Part shown: positions 34,507 through 41,881 of the stretch, one piece after another
How the letters are laid out: the number at the start of each line of letters is the position of its first letter
How positions within the stretch are numbered: position 1 is the first letter of the stretch
From: Akkermansiaceae bacterium
Lineage (GTDB): Bacteria > Verrucomicrobiota > Verrucomicrobiia > Verrucomicrobiales > Akkermansiaceae
NCBI GenBank assembly: GCA_028822695.1
Contig: JAPKDA010000011.1
Span: forward strand, 1-41,881
Length of the DNA stretch: 41,881 nt
Reading direction: 5' to 3'
Notes under the pieces: generated by a model
What the model was told of the DNA's origin: nothing
What the model saw: the letters and a program-made list of their open reading frames with translations, nothing else
The model's database searches: none
Translations under genes and position numbers: made by a program

Positions 34507-35837
34507 TTGGAACAATCGCGGCGGTGGCGACACCTTTTGGGCCGGGGGCGATTTCGGTGCTCAGAGTGTCCGGGCCGGAGGCACTGCAGGTGGCCGGCGC
34601 GGCTTTGCAGAACGATCTGACCACGGTCGAAGTGCGCAAGGTGCTGCGCGGTTTGGTGAGGGATGAGGGTGGGTCAACCTTGGATGATGTGTTGGTGACC
34701 TGTTTTAAGGGGCCGACGAGTTTTACCGGGGAAGATACAGTGGAGATCAGCGGACACGGGGGGGTCTTGGTGACGCAGCGGGTCTTGGATCGCTTGGTGG
34801 CCTGCGGAGCGCGGGTGGCGGAGCCGGGGGAATTCACGCAGCGTGCCTTTCTGAATGGGAAGATGGATTTGACGCAGGCGGAGGCGATCATGGATGTGAT
34901 CTCGGCGCAGACCGATTTGGCGCTCCGGGCGGCCCAGCAGCAGCTGACGGGAAGGCTGGGTGAAGCAACGGAGGCGCTACGGGCGGAGGTGCTGGGGATC
35001 CTGGCTCACGTGGAGGCCTTCATCGATTTTCCCGAGGAAGACATCGACCCTTCGACGGGGGCGGCATTGCTGGAGCAAATTACCAAGTGCGAAGAGGTTT
35101 GCCGGGCGCTCTTGGATACGGCAGAGCGGGGGCGCATTTTGCGTGAGGGTGTTAAGACGGTTATTTACGGTAAACCCAACGTTGGGAAGTCGAGTCTCCT
35201 GAACCTTCTCTTGGGCTATGAGCGGGCCATCGTCAGTGAAATTGCGGGGACGACCAGGGACACCGTGGAGGAGGTCGTGAACATCGGAGGGATTCCGGTG
35301 CGCTTGATCGATACGGCAGGGATGCGGGAGACGACGGATTCGATTGAGCAGCACGGGGTGGAGCGGACGCGGCAGAAGTTGGAGGAGGCAGATTTGGTGT
35401 TGGAGGTGGTCGATGGGAGTGAGGAGCCGGGACAGCTGCTGGGTGCAGAAAGCCTCCAGGCGCATTATATCCTGGTGCGCAACAAGGTGGACCTTGGGGA
35501 GCACGCGGGGTGGTCAGAGCGGGGCGGCGTGTCGATATCCTGTGTTCGACGGGAAGGAGAGGAGGCTTTGGTGAGGGCGATCGGGAATGAATTGGCTCTC
35601 GACTCGGGAACCTGGGGACAGGAGGCCGTGGCGGTGAATGCGCGGCATCAGGATTGCCTGCGTCGGGCTGCGAAGGGCCTCGCGGCCGGCCGGGAGACCT
35701 TGGCGGCGGGGACCAGTGTGGAGTTTGCGGCCTTGGATTTGCGGGAGGCGCTGGAGGCGGTCGGGGAGATTGCGGGGCAGGTGGAGACCGAAGAGTTGCT
35801 GGGAGAAATTTTCGGGAGGTTTTGTATCGGGAAGTGA
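34503..35837 (+). CDS. mnmE: tRNA uridine-5-carboxymethylaminomethyl modification GTPase
   Basis: MnmE acts with MnmG to modify the wobble uridine of several tRNAs. The 444 residues match the family. The N-terminal folate-binding domain is followed by a helical domain, with the G domain inserted: G1 GKPNVGKSS at residues 223-231, G2 TTRDT, G3 DTAGMRE and G4 NKVD. The family's absolutely conserved C-terminal FCIGK closes the protein. The ATG at 34503 overlaps the previous stop by four bases. mnmG is not in the window. Confidence 0.97.
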   Translation: MIGTIAAVATPFGPGAISVLRVSGPEALQVAGAALQNDLTTVEVRKVLRGLVRDEGGSTLDDVLVTCFKGPTSFTGEDTVEISGHGGVLVTQRVLDRLVACGARVAEPGEFTQRAFLNGKMDLTQAEAIMDVISAQTDLALRAAQQQLTGRLGEATEALRAEVLGILAHVEAFIDFPEEDIDPSTGAALLEQITKCEEVCRALLDTAERGRILREGVKTVIYGKPNVGKSSLLNLLLGYERAIVSEIAGTTRDTVEEVVNIGGIPVRLIDTAGMRETTDSIEQHGVERTRQKLEEADLVLEVVDGSEEPGQLLGAESLQAHYILVRNKVDLGEHAGWSERGGVSISCVRREGEEALVRAIGNELALDSGTWGQEAVAVNARHQDCLRRAAKGLAAGRETLAAGTSVEFAALDLREALEAVGEIAGQVETEELLGEIFGRFCIGK

Positions 35838-35872
35838 TCGCGAAGTGCGCCAGGTAAGGGTAGAGAGTAGTT

Positions 35873-36283
35873 GTGACGCTCGAAGTCTCCACACCCGCCC
35901 TGTTGTTCCCAGCCATCAGCCTCTTGTTTTTGGCCTTCACGAATCGATTTCTCCATCTCTCGGCACTGATCCGGAACCTGTATCGGGATTGGCAGGAAAA
36001 AGGCGACGAAACGCTGATGGCGCAGATTGCGAATCTGCGGAAACGATTGGTGCTGATCCGGTGGATGCAGTTGTTGGGGGCGCTGAGCCTGTTCCTTTGC
36101 GTGTTATCGATGGTTTCGGTGATCGCTCAATGGGGCGGCACGGCGCTGACCACATTCTGTGTTGCCCTTGGATTGATGGGGATGTCACTGGCGTGTCTGG
36201 TCACGGAGGTTTGGGTTTCCGGAGGGGCCTTGGGGATCATGTTGAGGGAGTTGGAAAAGGGAAAGCCGGAGGAAAAGGGTTGA
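35873..36283 (+). CDS. DUF2721 membrane protein
   Basis: This is a 136-residue membrane protein. The order LFPAISLLFLAFTNRFLHLSALIRNLY, then LRKRLVLIRWMQLLGALSLF, with three hydrophobic helices (about 10-27, 64-85 and 93-115) matches what is known of the DUF2721 family, whose function is unknown. The start is a GTG at 35873, 35 bases after mnmE. The last residues are basic and Glu-rich. Confidence 0.82.
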   Translation: MTLEVSTPALLFPAISLLFLAFTNRFLHLSALIRNLYRDWQEKGDETLMAQIANLRKRLVLIRWMQLLGALSLFLCVLSMVSVIAQWGGTALTTFCVALGLMGMSLACLVTEVWVSGGALGIMLRELEKGKPEEKG

Positions 36284-36489
36284 GAGAAGGGGGCGCTGGA
36301 AGAGGTCTCGTTATGGTGGAGCGAGGACGGTGGAGATAAATCTAGAGAAAGCCGGGGTGTCAGGAACGTTCCATGAGTGCCTGACGGGCAAGGCTGGAGA
36401 GGTCTTGCCGGGGTATGTGCAGGCCTTGCTGTCGAGACAGAAGGCTTGATATTTCAGCTATTTATGGCTTTGTACAGGAGATAACCAAC
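36284..36489 (+). promoter_or_regulatory. Structured leader region before the HEAT/TPR gene
   Basis: This 206-base gap contains a perfect palindrome GGAACGTTCC at 36363-36372, held inside GTCAGG (36359-36364) and CCTGAC (36380-36385) arms, and a second pair, GGCAAG (36387-36392) and CTTGCC (36404-36409). These could form two neighbouring hairpins in the transcript. No known riboswitch consensus was recognised. Confidence 0.3.
36476..36480 (+). promoter_or_regulatory. Shine-Dalgarno fixing the GTG start of the HEAT/TPR gene
   Basis: AGGAG sits nine bases before the GTG at 36490, the first codon of a clear signal peptide. This overrides the open frame that continues upstream to 36415. Confidence 0.75.
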
Positions 36490-39171
36490 GTGAAATTGTT
36501 TCTAACAGGACTGGGTGCGGGGCTCTTTTTTCTAGGGAGTGTGATTGGGCAGCAGGCTGATTCTGAGGTCGAGGTGGATGAAAATCCGGAAACCTTGGTC
36601 GATGAGGTGTCAGAAGAGCCTAAGGGGTTGGTGAAGGATCTGGCGAATGAGTCCTATCGGGTGCGGGAGGCCGCACAGATGAAACTCTGGGGTTTGGGTG
36701 AGCTTGCGGTGGAGGCGTTGGAGGAAGGAGTGGAGAGTCAGGATCCGGAGCGGGCACATCGCTCGAAGACCTTGTTGCGTCGGATCGTGACGGGGATTGG
36801 GCTGGAGACGAGGCCGGAGATTGTGGAATTGGTAGAGAGATATTTCAGCGGTGGGATCGAGCGGAAGCGGGCCGCGATGGAGCGCTTGCGTGATGAGCGG
36901 GCATTTTCGCAGGTTCTTCGGTTGTATCGGTTTGAGAAAGATCCCGCGGTTCGTAAGGAGTGTGAGGATGTGGTTGAGCAGGTTGTTCTTCCTGCGGTAA
37001 AGATGGCGTTGGTGGGCGACGATCTGGCGGCGGCGGAGTCCTTGCTGCGACTTGCTCCGGCGACCGATGACAATTTGCGCCGTCGGGCGGCCTTGAGCCG
37101 CGAGTTGGGGAAGTTGGACGTTGATTTGGCGGAGACCGACGACGGGGGTGACGATCAATGGCGGTTGGCAATTTTGCGGGCCAAGGGAGATGTGCCGGAG
37201 GCAATTGCCTTGGCCGAGAAATTGGGTCGTGAGGATGTGGTGGCGTGTCTCGCCTTATTCCAAGGTGATCCGGTGCCTTACTTCAATTGGTACAGCGCCC
37301 AACCGAGGACGGTGGCCATTTTTCGCCTGAATACGGAGTTGGCGCGGGATCGTTGGGTGGGAGACGAACGCGGGGCTCTGCGGATTAAGAAGATCATGGA
37401 GGAGCGGGTGGAAGAAGGAGGCGAAGAGGAGAAAAGCGCGATGCTCTCCTTGCTCCTCAACGGGTATCTTGATGAGGCGATCGAGGGGTGGGAGCAGGAC
37501 GATGATTACCGGGAGTTCGCGTTTTCCTATTACGAGAGTGTGGAGCTCCCGAACAAAGCGGTGGAAGTTTACGGATATAAGGGGACGGAGAAGGAGAAGC
37601 TGAAGTGGCGTTCGGAGATGCTGGAGGGCTTGCGGGGTGGATGGGACGACGCAGATGAGCCCCTCGACGCGCTGCTCAGCGTTTCGGCATTTCTTGCCAA
37701 CCGCGGTGAGAAGGAGGAGGGCTATGGGATGGCGCGGAAGGTGGGCGAAGTGGTGTCGAAGCAGGGAGGTGAGGAAGAGTTTCTGAAGTATCTGGATTTG
37801 CTTCGGCGGATGGGTGGGGCCCAATACGAGTTGGCCTTTGCGGTGGCCGCAGATTCCCTGGAAGACGATGCCGCGGATGAACAGATTGCGAAGACTCTCG
37901 GGGCTCTGTTCAGCGAGGTGGAACCAGTTCGTCGCCATTGGAATCGGTTGAAGGGCGAGAAGGACATGAGTAACTCGGACCGGCTGATGTTCATTGGTGG
38001 CCTCTACGGCTATCTCGACCTGCAGGGAGAGAAGCTGGATGCTTACTTGGCGCGGGCCCGGGCGGATGCGGAAGCGGCGGAGGGTAAGGATCGTCGGGAG
38101 ATTCTCTCAGATCTGGTGGGCCCGGCGGCCTCACGTGATGATGCCAAGGCAGTCTTCGAATTGTTGGAGGGGTTGGCCAAGATTGACGGGTTTGACCAGT
38201 GGAGCAATTCGATCGGTGCGTATGCCGGGTATCTTGGCGAATGGGAGCGGGCTGCCGAGGCCTGGGCGGACGTGCTCAAGGAAAGTCCCTACAGCTACAC
38301 TGCGCTCGCCAAGCTTGCATCGGCTTACTCGCAGCTTGGGGACGATGCGAAGGCCGCGGAATATTTTGATAAAGTCGAGTTGATTGCTTTGGATGAAAGT
38401 GGGGTTCTCCAGGCATTGGCGGAAGAGGCCTATGTGACGGGGGCCCGCGGAAAGGAGGAGGAGTATCTGACGCAGATCCTGATGACCAGCAAGCCGCGCA
38501 GCGCGAACTGGATCGCGGCGACGGCCACCTATGCGAACTTCAAGAAAAGGGAGAAGAGCTGGAGGGTGGCCGCGGCATTTTCGGAGATCGATATCCTGTA
38601 TGATATTCGCGACCGTTCGACCTATTCGATCCCGGTCTTCTATTTGCGGAAGCGGTTTGGAGCTGATCTGATGCGGGGAATGGCGCTCCATGAGGAGGGA
38701 GATGAGGCCGGAGCAATGACCCTGTTCGACGGGTGTTTTTCGATGCTGGAAGGTGACGGGCTGTTGGCCGACGATTTCTTTCCTCTCCTGCGAGAGGCGG
38801 GCCTGAGAGACGAGCACGATCGGTATTTTGAAAAGGCCTACGGACGGATCAAGGACTCGATCAAGGCATTCCCCAAGGCTCACAACACCTACAACAGTGG
38901 AGCGTGGCTGGCGTCGCGAGCGGCGAGGAGGTTGGATGAAGCGCACGAAATGGCGGAGACCGCTGTGGGGATGATGCCGAAGCAGGCGGCGTATTTGGAC
39001 ACCATGGCCGAGGTCTGGTTCGCGATGCAGAATCGGGATCAGGCGGTCGAGTGGTCGGCGCGGGCCTGCAAGGATTCCTACCATGCGGGCCACCGGCCAC
39101 CACGGAGGGGTGGAGCGGAGTTACGCGAGCAATTCCGGCGTTTCGAGGAAGACGAGTTTCCGGTGCGCTGA
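36490..39171 (+). CDS. Large exported HEAT/TPR-repeat protein
   Basis: This 893-residue protein of unknown specific function begins at a GTG with a signal peptide (MKLFLTGLGAGLFFLGSVIGQ), chosen from the AGGAG nine bases upstream. A HEAT/PBS-lyase-like helical pair is visible near residue 45 (LANESYRVREAAQMKLWGLG) and continues to about 200. The long remainder is made of TPR-like helical pairs, clearest at about 570-620 (YLGEWERAAEAWADVLKESP) and near the C-terminus (about 810-850, RRLDEAHEMAETAVGMMPKQ). It is probably a periplasmic protein scaffold. It ends 65 bases before tRNA-Ser. Confidence 0.75.
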   Translation: MKLFLTGLGAGLFFLGSVIGQQADSEVEVDENPETLVDEVSEEPKGLVKDLANESYRVREAAQMKLWGLGELAVEALEEGVESQDPERAHRSKTLLRRIVTGIGLETRPEIVELVERYFSGGIERKRAAMERLRDERAFSQVLRLYRFEKDPAVRKECEDVVEQVVLPAVKMALVGDDLAAAESLLRLAPATDDNLRRRAALSRELGKLDVDLAETDDGGDDQWRLAILRAKGDVPEAIALAEKLGREDVVACLALFQGDPVPYFNWYSAQPRTVAIFRLNTELARDRWVGDERGALRIKKIMEERVEEGGEEEKSAMLSLLLNGYLDEAIEGWEQDDDYREFAFSYYESVELPNKAVEVYGYKGTEKEKLKWRSEMLEGLRGGWDDADEPLDALLSVSAFLANRGEKEEGYGMARKVGEVVSKQGGEEEFLKYLDLLRRMGGAQYELAFAVAADSLEDDAADEQIAKTLGALFSEVEPVRRHWNRLKGEKDMSNSDRLMFIGGLYGYLDLQGEKLDAYLARARADAEAAEGKDRREILSDLVGPAASRDDAKAVFELLEGLAKIDGFDQWSNSIGAYAGYLGEWERAAEAWADVLKESPYSYTALAKLASAYSQLGDDAKAAEYFDKVELIALDESGVLQALAEEAYVTGARGKEEEYLTQILMTSKPRSANWIAATATYANFKKREKSWRVAAAFSEIDILYDIRDRSTYSIPVFYLRKRFGADLMRGMALHEEGDEAGAMTLFDGCFSMLEGDGLLADDFFPLLREAGLRDEHDRYFEKAYGRIKDSIKAFPKAHNTYNSGAWLASRAARRLDEAHEMAETAVGMMPKQAAYLDTMAEVWFAMQNRDQAVEWSARACKDSYHAGHRPPRRGGAELREQFRRFEEDEFPVR

Positions 39172-39236
39172 TTTTGGCACTTTGGAAGTCTTTTACGTTG
39201 CCAGCAGGGATTCGCTCCGCTTTGTTTTGCATCCTC

Positions 39237-39324
39237 GGAGGGGTGGCAGAGTGGTCTAATGCACTAGTCTTGAAAACTGGCGTGGAGCAATTCACCGTGG
39301 GTTCGAATCCCACCCCCTCCGCCA
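39237..39324 (+). tRNA. tRNA-Ser (anticodon UGA)
   Basis: This 88-nucleotide class II tRNA has a 7-bp acceptor stem GGAGGGG (39237-39243)/CCCCTCC (39314-39320), discriminator G at 39321 and an encoded CCA. The anticodon stem CTAGT/ACTGG holds the loop CTTGAAA, giving anticodon TGA. The variable arm has about 16 bases with a short GTG/CAC stem, as expected of serine tRNAs, and the T-arm is GTGGG/CCCAC with loop TTCGAAT. Confidence 0.96.
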
Positions 39325-39359
39325 TCGCCTCATCCTTGCTTGCAGGGATGGGGCGATGG
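39322..39359 (+). terminator. Terminator-like hairpin directly after tRNA-Ser
   Basis: Arms of 14 bases at 39322-39335 and 39346-39359 pair with a single G:U wobble. The left arm begins with the tRNA's own CCA. The T run after it is weak (TGTTT), so it may work as an intrinsic terminator or as a 3'-end processing signal. Confidence 0.55.
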
Positions 39360-39506
39360 TGTTTCTGGGAGGGAGGAGTAGCTTTGGCTGCCAGAGAGCC
39401 TAGAGCAGGAGTTGTGATGACCATTCGGGAACATGAATCAAGGGCTGAGGGCTGGTCCAAATACTTCGGATTTGCGAAATTGATTGAATTAGGGGACAGT
39501 GCGGCG

Positions 39507-40631
39507 ATGCGAATTCTGGTGGCTTGCGACAAATTCAAGGGATCTCTTTCTGCTGTAGAGGCTTGTGAGGCTGTGCGGGACGGACTGAAGGCGGGTGGCA
39601 TGGAAGCGGAATTTGATTTGTGTCCGATTGCGGATGGGGGTGAGGGGTTTGCGGAAGGGATGGTGAGTGCGCTGCAAGGGGAGTGGGTGGAATGCGGCGC
39701 GGTGGATGCGCTGGGTCGGAAGGTGAAGGCGCGGTATGGCTTGTGCCGGGTGGGCGAGGATGATGTGGCGGTGATGGAGATGGCGGAGTCTGCGGGGATG
39801 TGGAGGATCGGGCCGGGAGAGCGTGACATCATGAGATCGACGACTGCTGGCGTGGGGCAGATGATCCGCCATGCGGCAAAGGTGAGTGAGGTTGACCGGA
39901 TTTTGTTGGGTCTTGGCGGGAGTGCGACCAACGATGGTGGAGTCGGGATGGCGGCGGCCTTGGGAATTACTTTTCGGGATTCCAAGGGCTGGGAGCTGGA
40001 GCCGATTCCGGCGGAGATGGAGAAAGTGGCGGACATGGCTGAGGCGGGTCGGATCGGGCTGCCGCGGATCGAGGTGGCCTGCGATGTGGACAGTCCCTTG
40101 CTCGGCGGTGCGGGGGCGACGGCGGTCTTTGGTCCGCAGAAGGGGGCCGGGCCGGAGGAAGTGGAGAGGTTGGAGAAGTTTTTGGAGGCATTGGTGGAGA
40201 CGACGATGGGGGAGGATTTTGCGGGCCGCCATGGGGCGGGAGCTGCGGGAGGTTTGGGTTTCGGCCTGTTGCGATTTGCCGGGGCGGAATTGCGCTCGGG
40301 ATTTGAGATGATGGCGGAGTATTTGGAATTGGAAGAGCGGATGCGGGGGGTGGATGTGGTCATCACGGGGGAAGGGTCACTCGATGCTCAGAGTTTGTCC
40401 GGAAAGGGTCCGGTGGGCCTGGCACGGATGGCGCGGGAGGCGAAGGCGACGGTGGTGGGAATTGCCGGAAAAGTGAGTCCCGAAGTACGGGGAAGCGGGC
40501 TTTTTGACGAATTGGGTAGTTTGGAATCGTTTGAGTTGCCCTTGGAGGAGTCGATGCGGCGGGGGGCGGAGTTGCTTCGAATGAAGGGGCAGCATCTTGC
40601 AGGCTTGCTCAAGAAGGACGCGGTGTCTTAG
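39507..40631 (+). CDS. Glycerate kinase
   Basis: This is a glycerate kinase of the GlxK/GarK family, phosphorylating D-glycerate to phosphoglycerate. The ATG at 39507 gives 374 residues starting MRILVACDKFKGSLSA, the family's typical start. GLGGSATNDGGVG (about 132-144) is the conserved glycine motif, and GADGG-like IADGGEGF (about 41-48), AVFGPQKGA (about 204-212) and VVITGEGSLDAQS (about 280-292) follow. An open frame extends upstream through the tRNA and is not coding. Whether the product is 2- or 3-phosphoglycerate cannot be read with confidence. Confidence 0.92.
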   Translation: MRILVACDKFKGSLSAVEACEAVRDGLKAGGMEAEFDLCPIADGGEGFAEGMVSALQGEWVECGAVDALGRKVKARYGLCRVGEDDVAVMEMAESAGMWRIGPGERDIMRSTTAGVGQMIRHAAKVSEVDRILLGLGGSATNDGGVGMAAALGITFRDSKGWELEPIPAEMEKVADMAEAGRIGLPRIEVACDVDSPLLGGAGATAVFGPQKGAGPEEVERLEKFLEALVETTMGEDFAGRHGAGAAGGLGFGLLRFAGAELRSGFEMMAEYLELEERMRGVDVVITGEGSLDAQSLSGKGPVGLARMAREAKATVVGIAGKVSPEVRGSGLFDELGSLESFELPLEESMRRGAELLRMKGQHLAGLLKKDAVS

Positions 40632-40642
40632 ATCGCGCCGAC

Positions 40643-41569
40643 ATGGCAAACGTCGTAATTCTATTTGCAGGACAGGGGGCCCAGCGGGTCGGAATGGGAA
40701 AAGATTTGGCGGAGGCGTATCCAGTGGCGGCGGATCTGTTTCGGCAGGCCGATGAGGTATTGGGACGAAGTCTGACCTCGATCATGTTTGAGGGGCCCGA
40801 GGAGGAGTTGACGAAGACCGCGAATTGTCAACCGGCCTTGTTCGTGCATGGATTGGCGTTGTTGGCGGTGATGAAGGAACGTTTGCCGAAATTGAATCCG
40901 GTGGCGGCGGCGGGGCTTTCGCTGGGTGAGATGACGGCCCACACGGCGGCGGGAACGTTTTCGTTTGAGGAAGGCTTGAAGATCGTGGCGCAGCGGGGCG
41001 CGTTGATGGATGAGGCCTGTGCGGCAACGGATGGGGCGATGGCGGCGATGATTGGTGGCGAGGAAGATGCGGTGAAGCAGTTGGCGGAAGACTGCGGGAT
41101 CGATGTGGCGAATTTTAACTGCCCGGGACAGATCGTGGTTTCTGGTGTGAGTGCCGGGGTGGATCAGGCCGTGGCGCAGGCGAAGGAGCGCGGGTTGCGG
41201 ATGGGGAAGAAGCTGAAGGTGGCGGGTGCCTATCATTCGCGTTTGATGGCTTCGGCGGAGGAGAAGTTGGGTCAGGTCCTTGCTGGCGCGCCGGTCGGGG
41301 AGCCCGGGATTCCGGTCGTGACGAATTTCGGGGCGGACGTGACGAAGGGGCCGGATGATGTTCGGGAGACCCTGACGCGTCAGGTGACTGGCTCGGTGCG
41401 CTGGGTGGAGTCGATGCAGCGGCTTCGTTCGGAGGGGAACGATCTCTTTCTGGAATTGGGTCCGGGCAAGGTGCTGGCGGGGTTGATGACGCGGATTGAT
41501 AAAGAGGCCAAGGTGGTTTCTGCGGACGATGCGGAGAGTCTGGAAGCTGCGGTGGCGGAGTTGGGCTGA
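40643..41569 (+). CDS. fabD: Malonyl-CoA:ACP transacylase
   Basis: FabD loads malonyl groups onto acyl carrier protein for fatty-acid synthesis. The 308 residues match the family. The oxyanion motif LFAGQGAQRVGMGKDL is near the start, the active serine is S93 in GLSLGE, and the His partner is in AGAYHSRLM (about 193-201). FLELGPGKVL (about 270-279) is a typical C-terminal motif. The start is an ATG at 40643, 11 bases after the glycerate kinase. No other fab gene is adjacent in the window. Confidence 0.97.
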   Translation: MANVVILFAGQGAQRVGMGKDLAEAYPVAADLFRQADEVLGRSLTSIMFEGPEEELTKTANCQPALFVHGLALLAVMKERLPKLNPVAAAGLSLGEMTAHTAAGTFSFEEGLKIVAQRGALMDEACAATDGAMAAMIGGEEDAVKQLAEDCGIDVANFNCPGQIVVSGVSAGVDQAVAQAKERGLRMGKKLKVAGAYHSRLMASAEEKLGQVLAGAPVGEPGIPVVTNFGADVTKGPDDVRETLTRQVTGSVRWVESMQRLRSEGNDLFLELGPGKVLAGLMTRIDKEAKVVSADDAESLEAAVAELG

Positions 41570-41696
41570 GGCAGGTGCCGCGGAGGGCCTTGAATTACTG
41601 GGATTTCCGGGAGTGTGGGAACGGTGAAAATTGCTTGATATTTTGGTTGCGCGTTTTGGTTGAAATCCTTAGTTTCCGCGCCGTCTTAACTGATGC

Positions 41697-41773
41697 GGAG
41701 CGGTAGCTCAGTTGGTTAGAGCGCCGCCCTGTCACGGCGGAGGTCGCGAGTTCAAGTCTCGTCCGTTCCGCCA
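41697..41773 (+). tRNA. tRNA-Asp (anticodon GUC)
   Basis: This 77-nucleotide tRNA has the acceptor stem GGAGCGG (41697-41703)/CCGTTCC (41763-41769) with one G:T wobble, discriminator G at 41770 and an encoded CCA. The anticodon stem CCGCC/GGCGG holds the loop CTGTCAC, giving anticodon GTC. The D-arm is GCTC/GAGC, and the T-arm GCGAG/CTCGT has a typical TTCAAGT loop. Confidence 0.97.
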
Positions 41774-41816
41774 TTCACCCCCGGTTCCTTTTCGGAGCCG
41801 GGGGTGAATGCTTTTT
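41773..41816 (+). terminator. Strong intrinsic terminator after tRNA-Asp
   Basis: Sixteen-base arms at 41773-41788 and 41794-41809 pair with one G:U wobble around a five-base loop. TTTTT follows at 41812-41816. The left arm starts at the A of the tRNA's CCA. Confidence 0.88.
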
Positions 41817-41829
41817 GGGAGAGTCGATT

Positions 41830-41850
41830 TGTATACAGAAAGGTGTACAC
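41830..41850. promoter_or_regulatory. Two closely spaced 8-bp palindromes at the window edge
   Basis: TGTATACA (41830-41837) and GTGTACAC (41843-41850) have centres 13 bases apart, beyond the tRNA-Asp terminator. They could be an operator for a gene starting after the window. Their short length makes chance a real alternative. Confidence 0.25.
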
Positions 41851-41881
41851 TTTCGCTCCTCTATGCTGCCCTAACCGGGGG

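Noticed and set aside
39051-39506. N-terminal extension of glycerate kinase reaching back through tRNA-Ser
   Set aside because: The family N-terminus begins at the ATG at 39507, and the extension would translate a tRNA gene.
38861-40366. Very long minus-strand open frame across the HEAT/TPR end, tRNA-Ser and glycerate kinase
   Set aside because: It is antisense to three well-supported genes and has Pro/Ser-rich composition typical of shadow frames in G-rich coding DNA.
1-41881. Search for CRISPR arrays, transposases, integrases, toxin-antitoxin pairs, restriction systems and phage genes
   Set aside because: No direct-repeat array or protein motif of these kinds was seen; the window is mostly core chromosome.

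Overview
The window looks like a piece of chromosome from a Verrucomicrobiota bacterium, probably Verrucomicrobiales. This is inferred from the mix of genes: a formylglycine-type sulfatase beside a PhoD-like phosphatase, exported TPR and HEAT-like proteins, a large DUF4175-like membrane protein, a secreted alpha-toroid protein, a long plant/cyanobacterial-style IspH, and a G+C-rich, densely coding sequence. No phage, insertion sequence, CRISPR array or rRNA is visible. Housekeeping genes are intact, so this is mostly core chromosome.

Layout. Positions 1-8 kb hold proC (-), an exported TPR protein (+), ispH (-), and a sulfatase/PhoD-like phosphatase pair (-). A 425-base non-coding stretch (7577-8001) carries a perfect 10-1-10 inverted repeat upstream of a short sigma-70 factor gene (+). 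From 17.6 down to 9.0 kb lies a tight six-gene minus-strand operon. It encodes a DUF4175-like membrane/coiled-coil protein with a 14-glycine tract, a low-complexity exported protein, a secreted prenyltransferase/squalene-oxidase-repeat protein, and three consecutive diverged exported paralogues built from 'NGDxxxG' beta modules around a LamG-like middle. This operon is the best candidate for an uncharacterised envelope system.

From 17.7 to 21.6 kb are an MBL-fold hydrolase (-), a PlsC-like acyltransferase (+), a possible tiny membrane protein, aroB (-) and a DEDDh-type exonuclease (-). From 21.7 kb on, almost everything reads on the plus strand: LemA and an M48 protease with a TerB-like extension, a UbiA-like membrane protein, a short-LID adenylate-kinase-like gene and fmt, an exported small protein, pyrH-frr, a small membrane protein (-), an AsmA-like protein, a GNAT enzyme with a UbiE/MenG methyltransferase, hisC, a zinc-ribbon membrane protein overlapping mnmE, a DUF2721 protein, a large exported HEAT/TPR protein, tRNA-Ser(UGA), glycerate kinase, fabD and tRNA-Asp(GUC).

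The genes therefore cover amino-acid synthesis (proC, aroB, hisC), isoprenoid and quinone synthesis (ispH, UbiA-like, UbiE/MenG), lipid synthesis (PlsC, fabD), nucleotides (adk-like, pyrH), translation (fmt, frr, mnmE, two tRNAs) and the cell envelope. Functions are assigned by reading motifs only; no database search was run.
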